From: a virus
DNA length: 40,603 nucleotides
IMG/VR virus record: IMGVR_UViG_3300010401_000023
Location: 1 to 40,603 of that record
Strand: one strand, 5' to 3'
The notes under the pieces are model-generated. The model ran no database searches, was not told the origin of the DNA, and saw only the letters and a list, made by a program, of their open reading frames with translations. The number at the start of each line of letters is the position of its first letter. Position 1 is the stretch's first letter. Position numbers and translations under genes: made by a program. Shown one piece after another: positions 14,269-21,721 of this stretch.

Positions 14269-14448
14269 ATGGAAGATTCCATAGACCAAGGATATAACCC
14301 CAAGGAAGCAACGCATTTGGTAATTGACGGACTGTTTCAACGAGCAATTGTAAAAATAATCTGCATTGGTTCCGATAGCGTTACGGTTCAAGCTCCAAGC
14401 GGGTTAGTTTTTAGCTTGGATGAAAAAAAGCTAGTTAAATTAGTTTAA
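14269..14448 (+). CDS. Small hypothetical protein
   Basis: 59 residues, AAGGAGGGG site before the ATG. After a polar start the middle is beta-like (RAIVKIICIGSDSVTVQAPSG), like a short barrel or Hfq/SH3-like strand set. This similarity is only a pattern impression. Confidence 0.58.
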   Translation: MEDSIDQGYNPKEATHLVIDGLFQRAIVKIICIGSDSVTVQAPSGLVFSLDEKKLVKLV

Positions 14449-14477
14449 GACTAACCCCAACGGGGCGGGAGGTTCAT

Positions 14478-14546
14478 TTGTTCATCGTTCTTTTTTGCGC
14501 CGTTCTGATAATTTTTGTCGGGGTGAAGTTGTACAAATTCTTTTGA
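14478..14546 (+). CDS. 22-residue membrane micropeptide
   Basis: TTG start behind GGGAGG; the whole peptide is one hydrophobic helix (LFCAVLIIFVGV) with a short basic aromatic end. It lies 12 bases before another membrane protein gene. A good ribosome site and hydrophobicity support it, but the length makes it tentative. Confidence 0.42.
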   Translation: MFIVLFCAVLIIFVGVKLYKFF

Positions 14547-14558
14547 GGGGGTGAAAAG

Positions 14559-14771
14559 TTGCGTCACTTTAATATCGCTTGCATAGTCCTTTTACTGTTT
14601 AAGGTTATTGGTATAGCTTTTGGTTTATTACTTCTTTTTGCTTTGGGTTTTTCGTTGGTGTGTGCTTGGCCCACAATTGAATGGTTAAATGTTGCCGTTG
14701 GATTGTGCGAAGTCGTGGCCGTGGTTTGTTTTATGGGCTTCTTTTTTATTTTGTTCATTTGGGCAGAATAA
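14559..14771 (+). CDS. Two-helix membrane protein
   Basis: 70 residues from a TTG start with GAGGGGG upstream. Two hydrophobic segments (about 7-36 and 44-67) are separated by a short loop with PTIEW, a hairpin topology. It could act on the host membrane early in infection, for example in superinfection exclusion. That role is a guess. Confidence 0.6.
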   Translation: MRHFNIACIVLLLFKVIGIAFGLLLLFALGFSLVCAWPTIEWLNVAVGLCEVVAVVCFMGFFFILFIWAE

Positions 14772-14827
14772 AATTGCTGATAGCTATATCGCAATAATTG
14801 GAAATATTGAATTAGGGAGGTGAGGGA

Positions 14828-15283
14828 ATGAAAAGGAAATGGTATTCAGTTGGGGCCGATTGTGTGTCTTTGAGTTTTGCAATTATATTGGCTGGTGTTG
14901 TGTTCATTAAGGTTGTGGACATGGCAACGAAAAAGGCTTTAGAACGTGATTATGTGGCTCAAAAGTTTTTGGAGGACATACCACATAACACCGAAAAAGC
15001 AAAATCAGAATTTGATGGATTAAAATTTTTTTCGGTGGGTACGAGTGGACTGTATATGGATGATGGACATGAAAAATCATCCATTGACACAAATGAAGAA
15101 CTAAATAACGGAATGGAAGTCAATCCTGACGGTTCAATTCAATTTTGGCATTGGCATGGGGATTGGACTCTAACTGCCACCGATGAACAACCCGTAACAC
15201 TTTCATTTGTTGGTCATGAAGGAGTTACCATTTTAGTTTCCAAAAGCAGACTAAAAATAATTGATAAAAGGAATAAAAAATGA
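14828..15283 (+). CDS. Membrane-anchored protein of unknown function
   Basis: 151 residues with GGGAGG before the ATG. A single N-terminal hydrophobic helix (residues 12-30, SLSFAIILAGVVFIKVV) is followed by a soluble acidic domain with HWHGDWTL and a basic end. It is probably an inner-membrane protein with an exposed domain. The stop overlaps the next start (ATGA). Confidence 0.62.
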   Translation: MKRKWYSVGADCVSLSFAIILAGVVFIKVVDMATKKALERDYVAQKFLEDIPHNTEKAKSEFDGLKFFSVGTSGLYMDDGHEKSSIDTNEELNNGMEVNPDGSIQFWHWHGDWTLTATDEQPVTLSFVGHEGVTILVSKSRLKIIDKRNKK

Positions 15284-15456
15284 ACCTCTTAAAATTGCTT
15301 AACCTTCGGCTGGTCAAGTTTGGCGATATGGTGGGAGTGACGGATAGCGAGGGCGGGAGCTATAGCCGGTCATGGTTTACTTGGGATCACGATTGCCCCG
15401 CTTTTATGCGTAAAGCCAAGAGAGAAGCGGACTTAGCAAACGTCAAAATTAGCTGA
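15280..15456 (+). CDS. Small hypothetical protein
   Basis: 58 residues whose ATG overlaps the upstream stop by four bases, implying coupled translation. The pattern GDMVGVTDSEGGSYSRSWFTWDHDCPAFMRKAKREA shows a short beta hairpin and then a helix. No known family. Confidence 0.55.
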   Translation: MNLLKLLNLRLVKFGDMVGVTDSEGGSYSRSWFTWDHDCPAFMRKAKREADLANVKIS

Positions 15457-15527
15457 TTATTTGGTTGACATTTTTTTAGTTAAAAATTATTATTCCGAAT
15501 GTATCCCAATTAAGGAGAATTAAAACG

Positions 15528-15692
15528 ATGGCGAAAGACAAAAGAAAAAGTAGCTCGGTGAGTTTAAATTTTAGCCCCGATGAACTGGCTAAGTATGAAG
15601 CGGAGAGGCAAAAGGAGATCAAGAAAAAGGGCCTCAACGTAACTTGGAAAGAGTTTTTCATTATCCTGTTATCGGAAAGGGAGGCTCAATGA
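15528..15692 (+). CDS. Ribbon-helix-helix-like small protein
   Basis: 54 residues, AAGGAG before the ATG. A short strand (SVSLNFS), a helix (PDELAKYEAERQKEI) and a second helix (TWKEFFIILLSERE) fit a ribbon-helix-helix DNA-binding protein of the CopG/Arc type. It overlaps the Sak4-like gene by four bases (ATGA), so it may control the recombination module. The fold is inferred from pattern. Confidence 0.55.
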   Translation: MAKDKRKSSSVSLNFSPDELAKYEAERQKEIKKKGLNVTWKEFFIILLSEREAQ

Positions 15693-16600
15693 GTTTCCTA
15701 AATCAAGTCACGGAAGGCAAAATCTCGGAGCCGATTTTCGCCCTGCTTTATGGAGTGCCGGGTATCGGAAAATCCACCACAGTTTCAGAGGCTTCTAACC
15801 CGCTGTTCTTTGGGGATGCAAAAGAATCATCTCATTTGAAGGTGGCGAGGTTGCCGGAGCCTAAAACTTTCCTTGAGTGCAAAGAGCAGATCAAGGAACT
15901 AATCGAAGCCAAGGGCCTCAAGTTTAAAACTTTGGCGGTTGACAATTTGGCGTGGCTCGAAACTCTCATTTGGAAAGAGGTTTGTGCCGAATGGAACAAG
16001 CTCACCATCGAGTCAATTGGATATGGGAAGGGGTACAAGGAGGCGGTCAACAAGCACGTTGAATTTGCTTCTCTCCTTTCGGACCTTCGCCAAAAGCAGG
16101 GGATGGATATTGTCATCATCGGACATTCCAAAATTAAAACCTTTCAAGACCCGACCTTAACCAGCGGTTATGATCGCTACCAGCTTTCTATCAATGAGGA
16201 AGCGGCGAGTGTTTGGTATCGCTCGGTTGATGCGGTCTTGTTTATGAATTATGAGGTCTTGAAGGTATCGGATGATGATAAGAGGGCGCAAGGCTCCGGC
16301 GTTAGGGTGATGTACACCCAGGAGAGGCCATCATTCCAAGCCAAGAACCGCTATGGCCTTCCTTTCCGTATGGTGATGCCCAAGGGCGAAGCGTGGAAAG
16401 CTCTCAAGGATGCCATTAAGTCGGGTGAGCCAGAGGGGGCCGAAACCCTGATTAACGAGATCGAGGGCTTGAAGATCAACGTTAAAGACCCGGCGATTCT
16501 CGAAAAGGTTTCCAAAAGCGTTTTGGATGCAAAAAAAGATACCGTTAAACTCACGGCGATTAAAGACCGCCTTATCAATCTAATCGGAGGAATGAAATAA
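15689..16600 (+). CDS. Sak4-like AAA_24 P-loop ATPase (recombination)
   Basis: 303 residues. Walker A is GVPGIGKST at 22-30, Walker B is LAVDN at 82-86, and a strand IVIIGHSK follows at about 135-142, as in the AAA_24 (Sak4-like) RecA-related ATPases of phages. These promote single-strand annealing or strand exchange with an SSB. I chose the ATG at 15689 (GGGAGG six bases before), not a start 45 bases upstream. The next two genes, an SSB-like protein and a YqaJ nuclease, overlap it in series and complete the module. Confidence 0.82.
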   Translation: MSFLNQVTEGKISEPIFALLYGVPGIGKSTTVSEASNPLFFGDAKESSHLKVARLPEPKTFLECKEQIKELIEAKGLKFKTLAVDNLAWLETLIWKEVCAEWNKLTIESIGYGKGYKEAVNKHVEFASLLSDLRQKQGMDIVIIGHSKIKTFQDPTLTSGYDRYQLSINEEAASVWYRSVDAVLFMNYEVLKVSDDDKRAQGSGVRVMYTQERPSFQAKNRYGLPFRMVMPKGEAWKALKDAIKSGEPEGAETLINEIEGLKINVKDPAILEKVSKSVLDAKKDTVKLTAIKDRLINLIGGMK

Positions 16601-17100
16601 TGGAGGACAAGCGAGTTATCCAAGCGGGGCATTATATCGGGGCGATTGACGATTATGGAATTTCCACGAACCAAAAGGGGGATGCCCAGGTTTTTATCAA
16701 GTTCAAGATCAATAAAGGAGAGGGCCAAGGCTACGCCGATTTGATTTGGTTCGGAAGCTTGTCAGACAAGAAGAAGCCGGAAGCGAAGAAGTCACCAGCC
16801 CAATACACCATTTCAACACTCTTGGATTGCGATTTTTCGGGCCAAGAGGTCGAGGATATGGCGGGGGGGCCAGCCAATGAGGTCTTGCGCCTGGGTAAAG
16901 AAATGGCCTTGGAGATTGAGGACAACCAATACAACGACAAGTTGACCAGCCGAATTAAGTGGGTCAACATCATTGGGGCTGGTGGAGTCAAGCGGGTCAG
17001 CAAGGAAGAATTGACGGGTAAAACCAATACTTCCGCTTTAAGGGCGATGCTCTTGAAGGAAAAAGAAACCCGCCCCCCCACCGAGGACGTTGGGTTTTGA
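16600..17100 (+). CDS. SSB-like single-stranded DNA-binding protein
   Basis: 166 residues, start overlapping the Sak4-like stop (TAATG). The N-terminal 120 residues have the alternating beta pattern of an OB-like fold (AGHYIGAIDDYGISTNQKGD, VFIKFKI), though no strict SSB signature. The C-terminus is flexible and ends TEDVGF, reminiscent of the acidic DDIPF tip that bacterial SSBs use to recruit partners. Position between a Sak4-like ATPase and an exonuclease supports an SSB role. Confidence 0.68.
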   Translation: MEDKRVIQAGHYIGAIDDYGISTNQKGDAQVFIKFKINKGEGQGYADLIWFGSLSDKKKPEAKKSPAQYTISTLLDCDFSGQEVEDMAGGPANEVLRLGKEMALEIEDNQYNDKLTSRIKWVNIIGAGGVKRVSKEELTGKTNTSALRAMLLKEKETRPPTEDVGF

Positions 17101-17708
17101 GGTTCATTCAATTAGAGCAGGGAACCGATGAGTGGCACAAGTGGCGCAAGGAGGGCATAGGGGCCAGCGAAGCCCCTATGATCCTTGGGATAAGCAAGTA
17201 CAAAACAGCGCACAAACTTTGGCAAGAAAAGTCCGGCATCATCGAGGACAAGAACGAAACTAATTTTATCTTTGAGAAGGGCAAGGAGATCGAAGCGAAG
17301 GCCAGGGCATACTTTGAACTTATGAACGACAAAGATTGCCCTCCCGTATGCGTGGAAATGGATGAATTTCCATTTATACGGGCCTCCTTGGATGGTTACA
17401 ACGCCCAAGAGAACTTCGCTCTAGAGATCAAATATGTGGGTAAGGATGCGATGGAGGATGCAATTCCACCGCACCACATAGCCCAACTTCAACATCAAAT
17501 GATGGTTTGTAATGCCAAGGACATAATTTACATTCGATCAAATGATGGGAAGGTTTTTAAAAACGATGTTGTGAAGCGGGATGATGAGTACATTAAGAAT
17601 TTGCTAATGGATGAACAGGCTTTTTGGAATATGGTTCAAGAGGGTATTGAACCCCCCTTGCCAGAAAAGAAGCCCAGGAAAAAGAGAGAAGCAAAGCCTA
17701 AAAAGTAG
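17097..17708 (+). CDS. YqaJ-type viral exonuclease
   Basis: 203 residues from a TTG start that overlaps the preceding stop by four bases. The start GTDEWHKWRKEGIGASEAPMI matches the YqaJ/lambda-exonuclease family, and the PD-(D/E)XK residues can be placed at D99 (SLDGY), E110 and K112 (LEIKY), followed by HIAQLQHQM, also typical. It should resect double-stranded ends to give single strands for the Sak4-like protein. The C-terminus is very basic (KKPRKKREAKPKK). Confidence 0.87.
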   Translation: MRFIQLEQGTDEWHKWRKEGIGASEAPMILGISKYKTAHKLWQEKSGIIEDKNETNFIFEKGKEIEAKARAYFELMNDKDCPPVCVEMDEFPFIRASLDGYNAQENFALEIKYVGKDAMEDAIPPHHIAQLQHQMMVCNAKDIIYIRSNDGKVFKNDVVKRDDEYIKNLLMDEQAFWNMVQEGIEPPLPEKKPRKKREAKPKK

Positions 17709-17736
17709 TTCTTTAAATAACCTTTGCGGGGGTTAT

Positions 17737-17982
17737 ATGACACAAATCCAGTTGGACTTTTCAAATATCAATAAGACTATGACGCAAGAGGAATGGTGTC
17801 TTTTCCAATTAAGCAAAGGGGTTGAATTGACCCCAATGCTTGCGTTGGAAGGGTGCGGGTGTTTTAGGCTGTCGGAGCGCATACGCCGCCTAAAACTCAA
17901 GGGCCATGTAATTGATAACGTCCAAGAGGAAAGGGGGACGGTTTATGCGGTGTATGTGTTGAGGGAAGGATTTAACGATTAG
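17737..17982 (+). CDS. HTH_39-like winged-helix protein
   Basis: 81 residues. The segment LSKGVELTPMLALEGCGCFR followed by LSERIRRLKLKGHVI fits the phage HTH_39 domain (LTxxxALxxxGCxRLxxRIxxLRxxGH), and the end GTVYAVYVL is the wing strand. GGGGG lies close to the ATG. It is probably a small DNA-binding regulator or a replication accessory. Confidence 0.72.
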   Translation: MTQIQLDFSNINKTMTQEEWCLFQLSKGVELTPMLALEGCGCFRLSERIRRLKLKGHVIDNVQEERGTVYAVYVLREGFND

Positions 17983-17991
17983 GGGGAAGGT

Positions 17992-18366
17992 ATGTACTTA
18001 AAGACGGAGTTTTCAAATGATGATTTGGGAACGTGCATGGAGAACAATTCAACCGATTTGTTCAAGTACGAAGATGTGGAGGCTTTGATTGCGGAGATAC
18101 CAGGCCACAATGACGAAGATGAATGGTTTTGGATCGGGAAGCTCAAGGATGGCCGCTTCTTTGGGGCCAGAGGCGGTTGCGACTATACCGGATGGGACTG
18201 CCAATCACATTGTAGCTATTGGGTTGCTCCGACAGCCGAGGAAGCCCTAAAGGGCTTTGAAAAAGTGGCCGATTGGCAACGTATACCAGCCGGAGAAATT
18301 GTCCAACTGCGGGCGCAATTAGACGAAAAACAACCGTTTGGGATGGGCGTAACCGTTACGCCTTAA
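17992..18366 (+). CDS. Hypothetical phage protein
   Basis: 124 residues, acidic N-terminus and a central motif GKLKDGRFFGARGGCDYTGWDCQSHCS, a pattern I recall from uncharacterised phage proteins. Three Cys lie within 12 residues. GGGGGAAGG precedes the ATG. No function can be given. Confidence 0.65.
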   Translation: MYLKTEFSNDDLGTCMENNSTDLFKYEDVEALIAEIPGHNDEDEWFWIGKLKDGRFFGARGGCDYTGWDCQSHCSYWVAPTAEEALKGFEKVADWQRIPAGEIVQLRAQLDEKQPFGMGVTVTP

Positions 18367-18380
18367 TAAAGTAATGGTCA

Positions 18381-18392
18381 TTATGCAATTAA
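18381..18392 (+). repeat. Inverted copy of the intergenic TTAATTGCATAA element
   Basis: TTATGCAATTAA is the exact reverse complement of the 12-base core found at 21165-21176 and 21724-21735. It lies just before the ribosome site of the next gene. Confidence 0.55.
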
Positions 18393-18402
18393 GGGGGATG
18401 CG

Positions 18403-18864
18403 TTGAAAACAAAAGTTAAATTCGTAAACGAAATTACGGGCAGAGAGTTCGACAACGAAAAAGACGCTCTTATGTCGGAAGCATCCAGTATTTCGATTGC
18501 CTCAATTTTTAGGTTTTGGAAACAACCCAAAGAGGCAAAACATTCGTGCGATTTTGACAATTGGAACTGGTGCTATCAAAGAACAAAAGAAGACCTGGAT
18601 GCCCTAACCACGGCCATTATACGGGCCGTTAACCTTCACGAACCCTGGATAGCGGAGCAGTACAAAAAAGAAGGTGGAATCAAGCCCGAACACGTCAACG
18701 CCCTATTTATGTTGGGGCGTTATTTGGATGATGGTAACTCCGAAATCAGGAAGTGGCTTTCGATCCACACTTGTATTTGCCCAACGTGTTTTCGTCAATA
18801 CGGCCAAATTTATTACGCCACACATTGTGCGCACGATGGGAAGATTCACACTAGGGTGATATAG
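18403..18864 (+). CDS. Hypothetical protein with a C-terminal Cys/His cluster
   Basis: 153 residues from a TTG start behind AAGGGGG. Residues 60-110 are helical. The last 35 residues contain HTCICPTC, a tyrosine-rich strand and HCAHDGKIH, which could bind one zinc. No family was recognised. Confidence 0.62.
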   Translation: MKTKVKFVNEITGREFDNEKDALMSEASSISIASIFRFWKQPKEAKHSCDFDNWNWCYQRTKEDLDALTTAIIRAVNLHEPWIAEQYKKEGGIKPEHVNALFMLGRYLDDGNSEIRKWLSIHTCICPTCFRQYGQIYYATHCAHDGKIHTRVI

Positions 18865-18895
18865 CAGTAATCCAACTTATCGAATGTGAGGCAGA

Positions 18896-19363
18896 ATGAA
18901 GCCAATTTTAGATGTGGCTTGTGGTAGTCGAATGTTTTGGTTTGATCGCCAAAATCCAAATGCCGTATTTGGTGACATTCGGAAAGAAAGTCATGTTTTG
19001 TGTGACGGTAGGGCATTGGAAATAAGCCCCGATTTGGTCATGGACTTCAAGAACATTCCGTTTGCCGATGGCACTTTTAAGTTGGTGGTGTTTGACCCGC
19101 CACACCTAAAAGCGGCCGGAAAGAATGGCTGGCAAGCCAAAAAGTACGGGGTCTTGGGTTTTGATTGGAAGAACGACTTAAAGCGTGGAGTTGATGAATG
19201 TTTTAGGGTTTTGGACAATCATGGCGTTTTGATTTTCAAGTGGAATGAACACTCTTTGAAGGTGTTCGAGATATTAAACGCCATTCAAAGAACACCGCTT
19301 TTTGGGCATAGGACAACGCAGAACGGAAAGACGGTTTGGCTGACGTTTATGAAGTGTGCATAA
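18896..19363 (+). CDS. Small SAM-dependent methyltransferase
   Basis: 155 residues, a class I Rossmann methyltransferase. Motif I is ILDVACGSRMFWF (4-16), followed by AVFGDIR (motif II region), and motif IV is FDPPHL (about 67-72). The DPPH motif suggests an amino-group target, as in N6-adenine or related enzymes. The protein is short and lacks an obvious target-recognition domain. In phages such enzymes often protect DNA from host restriction. The substrate is not decided by the sequence. Confidence 0.75.
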   Translation: MKPILDVACGSRMFWFDRQNPNAVFGDIRKESHVLCDGRALEISPDLVMDFKNIPFADGTFKLVVFDPPHLKAAGKNGWQAKKYGVLGFDWKNDLKRGVDECFRVLDNHGVLIFKWNEHSLKVFEILNAIQRTPLFGHRTTQNGKTVWLTFMKCA

Positions 19364-19531
19364 GAGCGTATATCGCTGGTCTGGGGGCGGTGAATATCAG
19401 GGGTTATAACCCTGTTAGTGTGCCTCATAAGCAACTACTCAACCTTGTGGCCCTAAGCCTCAAGCTCTTGGTTCATCGCTCCGAGGCCAGCTTATCGCTA
19501 GTCATCGTTACCAAAAATTGAAGGAGGGAAT
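19364..19531 (+). other. Intergenic stretch with a short hairpin
   Basis: 168 bases without a convincing gene. CAGGG/CCCTG (19398-19402 with 19410-19414) forms a five-pair stem with a seven-base loop GTTATAA, which looks like an anticodon arm, but no D or T arm can be found around it. GAAGGAGGG at the end is the ribosome site for the next gene. Confidence 0.4.
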
Positions 19532-19759
19532 ATGGCGGCCAAGGTCAAGAATGAGATTGAGAAGTTAGTCGAATGGCTGGAACTGGAAGCTAGACGCTAC
19601 ACAGTAAAAAATCCATACGGTCTCAAAGTGAAAATGGATCAAAGCCAAGTGCGCCGAAGGCTTCGGAAGCTGGTGAGGGTTAGTTACGCTTTGGCTAGGT
19701 TATATAATCCGCAACAAGGGGCGATTGAGTTTAAAGATAGATATGGGATTTTGCCATGA
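19532..19759 (+). CDS. Small basic helical protein
   Basis: 75 residues, AAGGAGGG before the ATG. Helical and basic (QVRRRLRKLVRVSYALARL), so nucleic-acid binding is possible. No family was recognised. Its stop overlaps the next start (ATGA). Confidence 0.62.
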   Translation: MAAKVKNEIEKLVEWLELEARRYTVKNPYGLKVKMDQSQVRRRLRKLVRVSYALARLYNPQQGAIEFKDRYGILP

Positions 19760-20016
19760 CCCACTCGGAACTGTCCATCGTGAAGGAAGCAAGGGAACTG
19801 CTGTTGGATGTTAGGGCCTATGGGGAAAACGATAAATGGCGAGACCGTTGGGATGCTTGGTTAGAGTCCGCCGAGTCCCTTCTGGCCCAGGAGGAAGGGA
19901 AGGAAAAATGTGAAGAATGTAATGGCGCAAAAGGTCAATGGCTTGAGTCTGCCAGTAATATAAACGCCACATGGTGCGAGTGTAAAACTTGCCACGGTAC
20001 GGGCCTCAAGCCCTAG
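19756..20016 (+). CDS. DnaJ-type zinc-finger-like protein
   Basis: 86 residues. After a helical start (SELSIVKEARELLLDVRAYG) the C-terminus has CEECNGAKG and CKTCHGTG, which match the CxxCxGxG knuckles of the DnaJ zinc finger, here one pair only. No J domain is present. It could bind an unfolded protein or act as a small zinc ribbon. Confidence 0.66.
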   Translation: MTHSELSIVKEARELLLDVRAYGENDKWRDRWDAWLESAESLLAQEEGKEKCEECNGAKGQWLESASNINATWCECKTCHGTGLKP

Positions 20017-20071
20017 CCACGATTGCGGCGAGGGTGTAAAGAATAGCGATTACTGCGATAAGGAGAGTCAC

Positions 20072-20392
20072 TTGAAAAAGGAATCAAAGACTCACTTTGT
20101 AAAAATTTACATGAGTGGGCCAATAGAAGAAGCGAAGCAGATTATCAGAAAAGAATGTCTAGAAGAAGGGCTTTGCGTGAATGTCCGAAAAACGGACTAT
20201 GTTTATACGGGCGGCGAGGAAACCGGATTCGTAGTTGAACTTTTAAACTATCCGAGATTTCCGATAACTCCAAAAGCACTAGAGGACAGGGCGTCTAAAT
20301 TAGCAATCAAGCTGTTAGATGGCACTTTTCAACATTCCGTTCTTTTGATGGGGCCTATTAAAACAACTTGGATTTCAAAGAGGAGACAATGA
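20072..20392 (+). CDS. Hypothetical protein
   Basis: 106 residues from a TTG start with AAGGAGAG upstream. The alternating pattern HFVKIYMSGPIEEAKQIIRKECLEEGLCVNVRKTDYVYTGG and GFVVELLNYP suggests an alpha/beta ferredoxin-like fold. Its stop overlaps the next gene start (ATGA). No family was recognised. Confidence 0.62.
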   Translation: MKKESKTHFVKIYMSGPIEEAKQIIRKECLEEGLCVNVRKTDYVYTGGEETGFVVELLNYPRFPITPKALEDRASKLAIKLLDGTFQHSVLLMGPIKTTWISKRRQ

Positions 20393-21168
20393 AAGTCCTA
20401 AGTTTCGGTGGTGGTATGCAGACCGTGACACTCGCAACCATGTGTTGCCTGGGTGATTTTGAAATGCCGGATTTTGCGGTATTCGCTGACACCCAATGGG
20501 AAACAAAGTCAACCTACGATTATTTGAAGTGGTTTATTCCTTGGGCAGAAGAAAAGGGCTTGAAAATTTTAAACAAAACGAAGGGAGACATTCGAGCTGA
20601 TGCCCTGTCTACATCGAAGCGATTCGCTTCGATGCCTTTGTGGACTAAAAACGGGCTTCAAAAAGGAGCCTTGCGCCGTCAATGTACCAATGAATACAAA
20701 ATCCAGGTGGTTCAAAGGGCCATTCGGGATATGGCGGGAGTGGAAAAAGGCAAGCGGTGGAAAGGTGATCCCGCCGAGGTGTGGATTGGAATATCCACCA
20801 ACGAAGCTCAACGCATGAGCGAAAGCCAAGATAAGTGGGTGGTTCATCGTTGGCCGTTAATTGAGAAGCGCATGAACCGCCACGATTGCCAGCGGTATTT
20901 AGAAGCCCATGACGTTCCCATACCGCCCAAAAGTGCGTGTATTGGATGTCCGTTTCACGATAACACCTACTGGCGCAGATTGAAGCAGGAAGCCCCCGAA
21001 GAATGGAAAAACGCTGTGGACTTCGATGAGAAGGTGCGTAAAACCAGGGCGGCGATTAAATCACCCGTATTTCTTCATCCGTCTTTAGTTCCGTTGGGTG
21101 AGGCGAACATTGGCGAGGATCAGGTGGACTTGTTTATGAACGATTGCAAGGGGTTTTGTGGAGTTTAA
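20389..21168 (+). CDS. PP-loop (PAPS-reductase-like) family protein
   Basis: 259 residues. The N-terminus KVLSFGGGMQTVTLATM is a variant of the SGGxDS PP-loop used by PAPS reductases, ATP sulphurylase-like and tRNA-thiolation enzymes, with Asp replaced and a GGG run. FADTQWETKSTYDYLKWFIPW follows, as in this family. The C-terminal part has CIGCPFHDNTYW and a final CKGFCG, possible iron-sulphur or zinc ligands. The start at 20389 has AGGAG four bases before it. The substrate is unknown. Roles in sulphur transfer or DNA/nucleotide modification are possible, and the neighbouring methyltransferase would fit the latter. Confidence 0.72.
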   Translation: MKVLSFGGGMQTVTLATMCCLGDFEMPDFAVFADTQWETKSTYDYLKWFIPWAEEKGLKILNKTKGDIRADALSTSKRFASMPLWTKNGLQKGALRRQCTNEYKIQVVQRAIRDMAGVEKGKRWKGDPAEVWIGISTNEAQRMSESQDKWVVHRWPLIEKRMNRHDCQRYLEAHDVPIPPKSACIGCPFHDNTYWRRLKQEAPEEWKNAVDFDEKVRKTRAAIKSPVFLHPSLVPLGEANIGEDQVDLFMNDCKGFCGV

Positions 21169-21195
21169 TTGCATAACGTAATTTATCGAAAGGTT
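21163..21195 (+). repeat. Intergenic repeat motif, copy 1
   Basis: GTTTAATTGCATAA-N6-TTATCGAAAGGTT; an identical frame of conserved bases occurs at 21722-21754. It starts on the stop codon of the PP-loop gene and ends where the 22-bp helix of the RNA candidate begins. Confidence 0.6.
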
Positions 21196-21391
21196 AGCCC
21201 TTGGTGGTTTGGGTGAAAAGAAACGGCGGATAGGGTATCCACTCCCGATTCCAACACTCACGGATTAGACGGGGAATTGTTGCTGACGCAAGCCCAACGC
21301 TGTCAGACAGGCCGACCGGTGGCCTTAGCGAAACACGACTCAAGCGACTTGGGCAGGAAGCCGTCCTAATTCATCTGAACCACCAAGGGTT
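21196..21391 (+). ncRNA. Candidate structured RNA closed by a 22-bp helix
   Basis: Bases 21196-21217 can pair without a break with 21370-21391: a perfect 12-bp core (CCCTTGGTGGTT at 21198-21209 with AACCACCAAGGG at 21378-21389), extended on both sides with Watson-Crick and G.U pairs, which point to RNA rather than a DNA palindrome. Inside lie ACGGC/GCCGT (21223-21227 with 21360-21364), a 7-bp stem (21246-21252 with 21273-21279), CTGAC/GTCAG (21283-21287 with 21302-21306), whose loop GCCCAA (21292-21297) can form a pseudoknot with TTGGGC (21349-21354), and GGCC/GGCC (21310-21313 with 21321-21324). No open frame uses the region. Strand is assumed from the flanking genes. It matches no RNA family I know. 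Confidence 0.62.
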
Positions 21392-21420
21392 CACTTAAGT
21401 AATTTATTGGGGGTATCGAG

Positions 21421-21720
21421 ATGGCGGACTTCGTTTTAAGAAAACTGTTTGAAACACTCAAAAGTATCGACAAGGTTCCGCACTCTCATTTTTATACTTC
21501 TGCCATACCTTTTGAGGATGGTTGTCCGGCGTGTCAATCCAAGTTAGCAGTTTATGAACAAATAGAATTTAGGCTTGGCCCCGAAAAACAACCACAAAGC
21601 CTAGAGCAGTTTGAAAAGTTGATAAATAACAACCCACTAGACCACATGATTTTTATGATGGGGCGAAAGGCTGAAAGGGAAAAGATTAACAGGGAGCAAA
21701 ATCGCTTAAATTTGATTTAA
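21421..21720 (+). CDS. Hypothetical protein behind the RNA candidate
   Basis: 99 residues, GGGGG before the ATG. Helical, with one CPAC motif near residue 37 and a charged end (GRKAEREKINREQNRL). No family was recognised. It starts 30 bases after the RNA helix closes, so the RNA could control it in cis. Confidence 0.6.
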   Translation: MADFVLRKLFETLKSIDKVPHSHFYTSAIPFEDGCPACQSKLAVYEQIEFRLGPEKQPQSLEQFEKLINNNPLDHMIFMMGRKAEREKINREQNRLNLI

Positions 21721-21721
21721 G

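Noticed and set aside
19390-19420. tRNA-like anticodon arm (CAGGG-GTTATAA-CCCTG)
   Set aside because: No matching D arm, T arm (GGTTC) or acceptor stem can be built around it.
19336-19521. 61-codon frame overlapping the end of the methyltransferase gene
   Set aside because: No ribosome site and a start inside the upstream gene. Most of it lies in a region with hairpin features and low coding character.
21196-21391. Retron, hammerhead ribozyme or group I intron as identity of the structured RNA
   Set aside because: No reverse transcriptase is nearby; the CUGANGA core is missing (CTGACGC present); no conserved group I P/Q/R/S elements were found. The RNA is therefore left unassigned.
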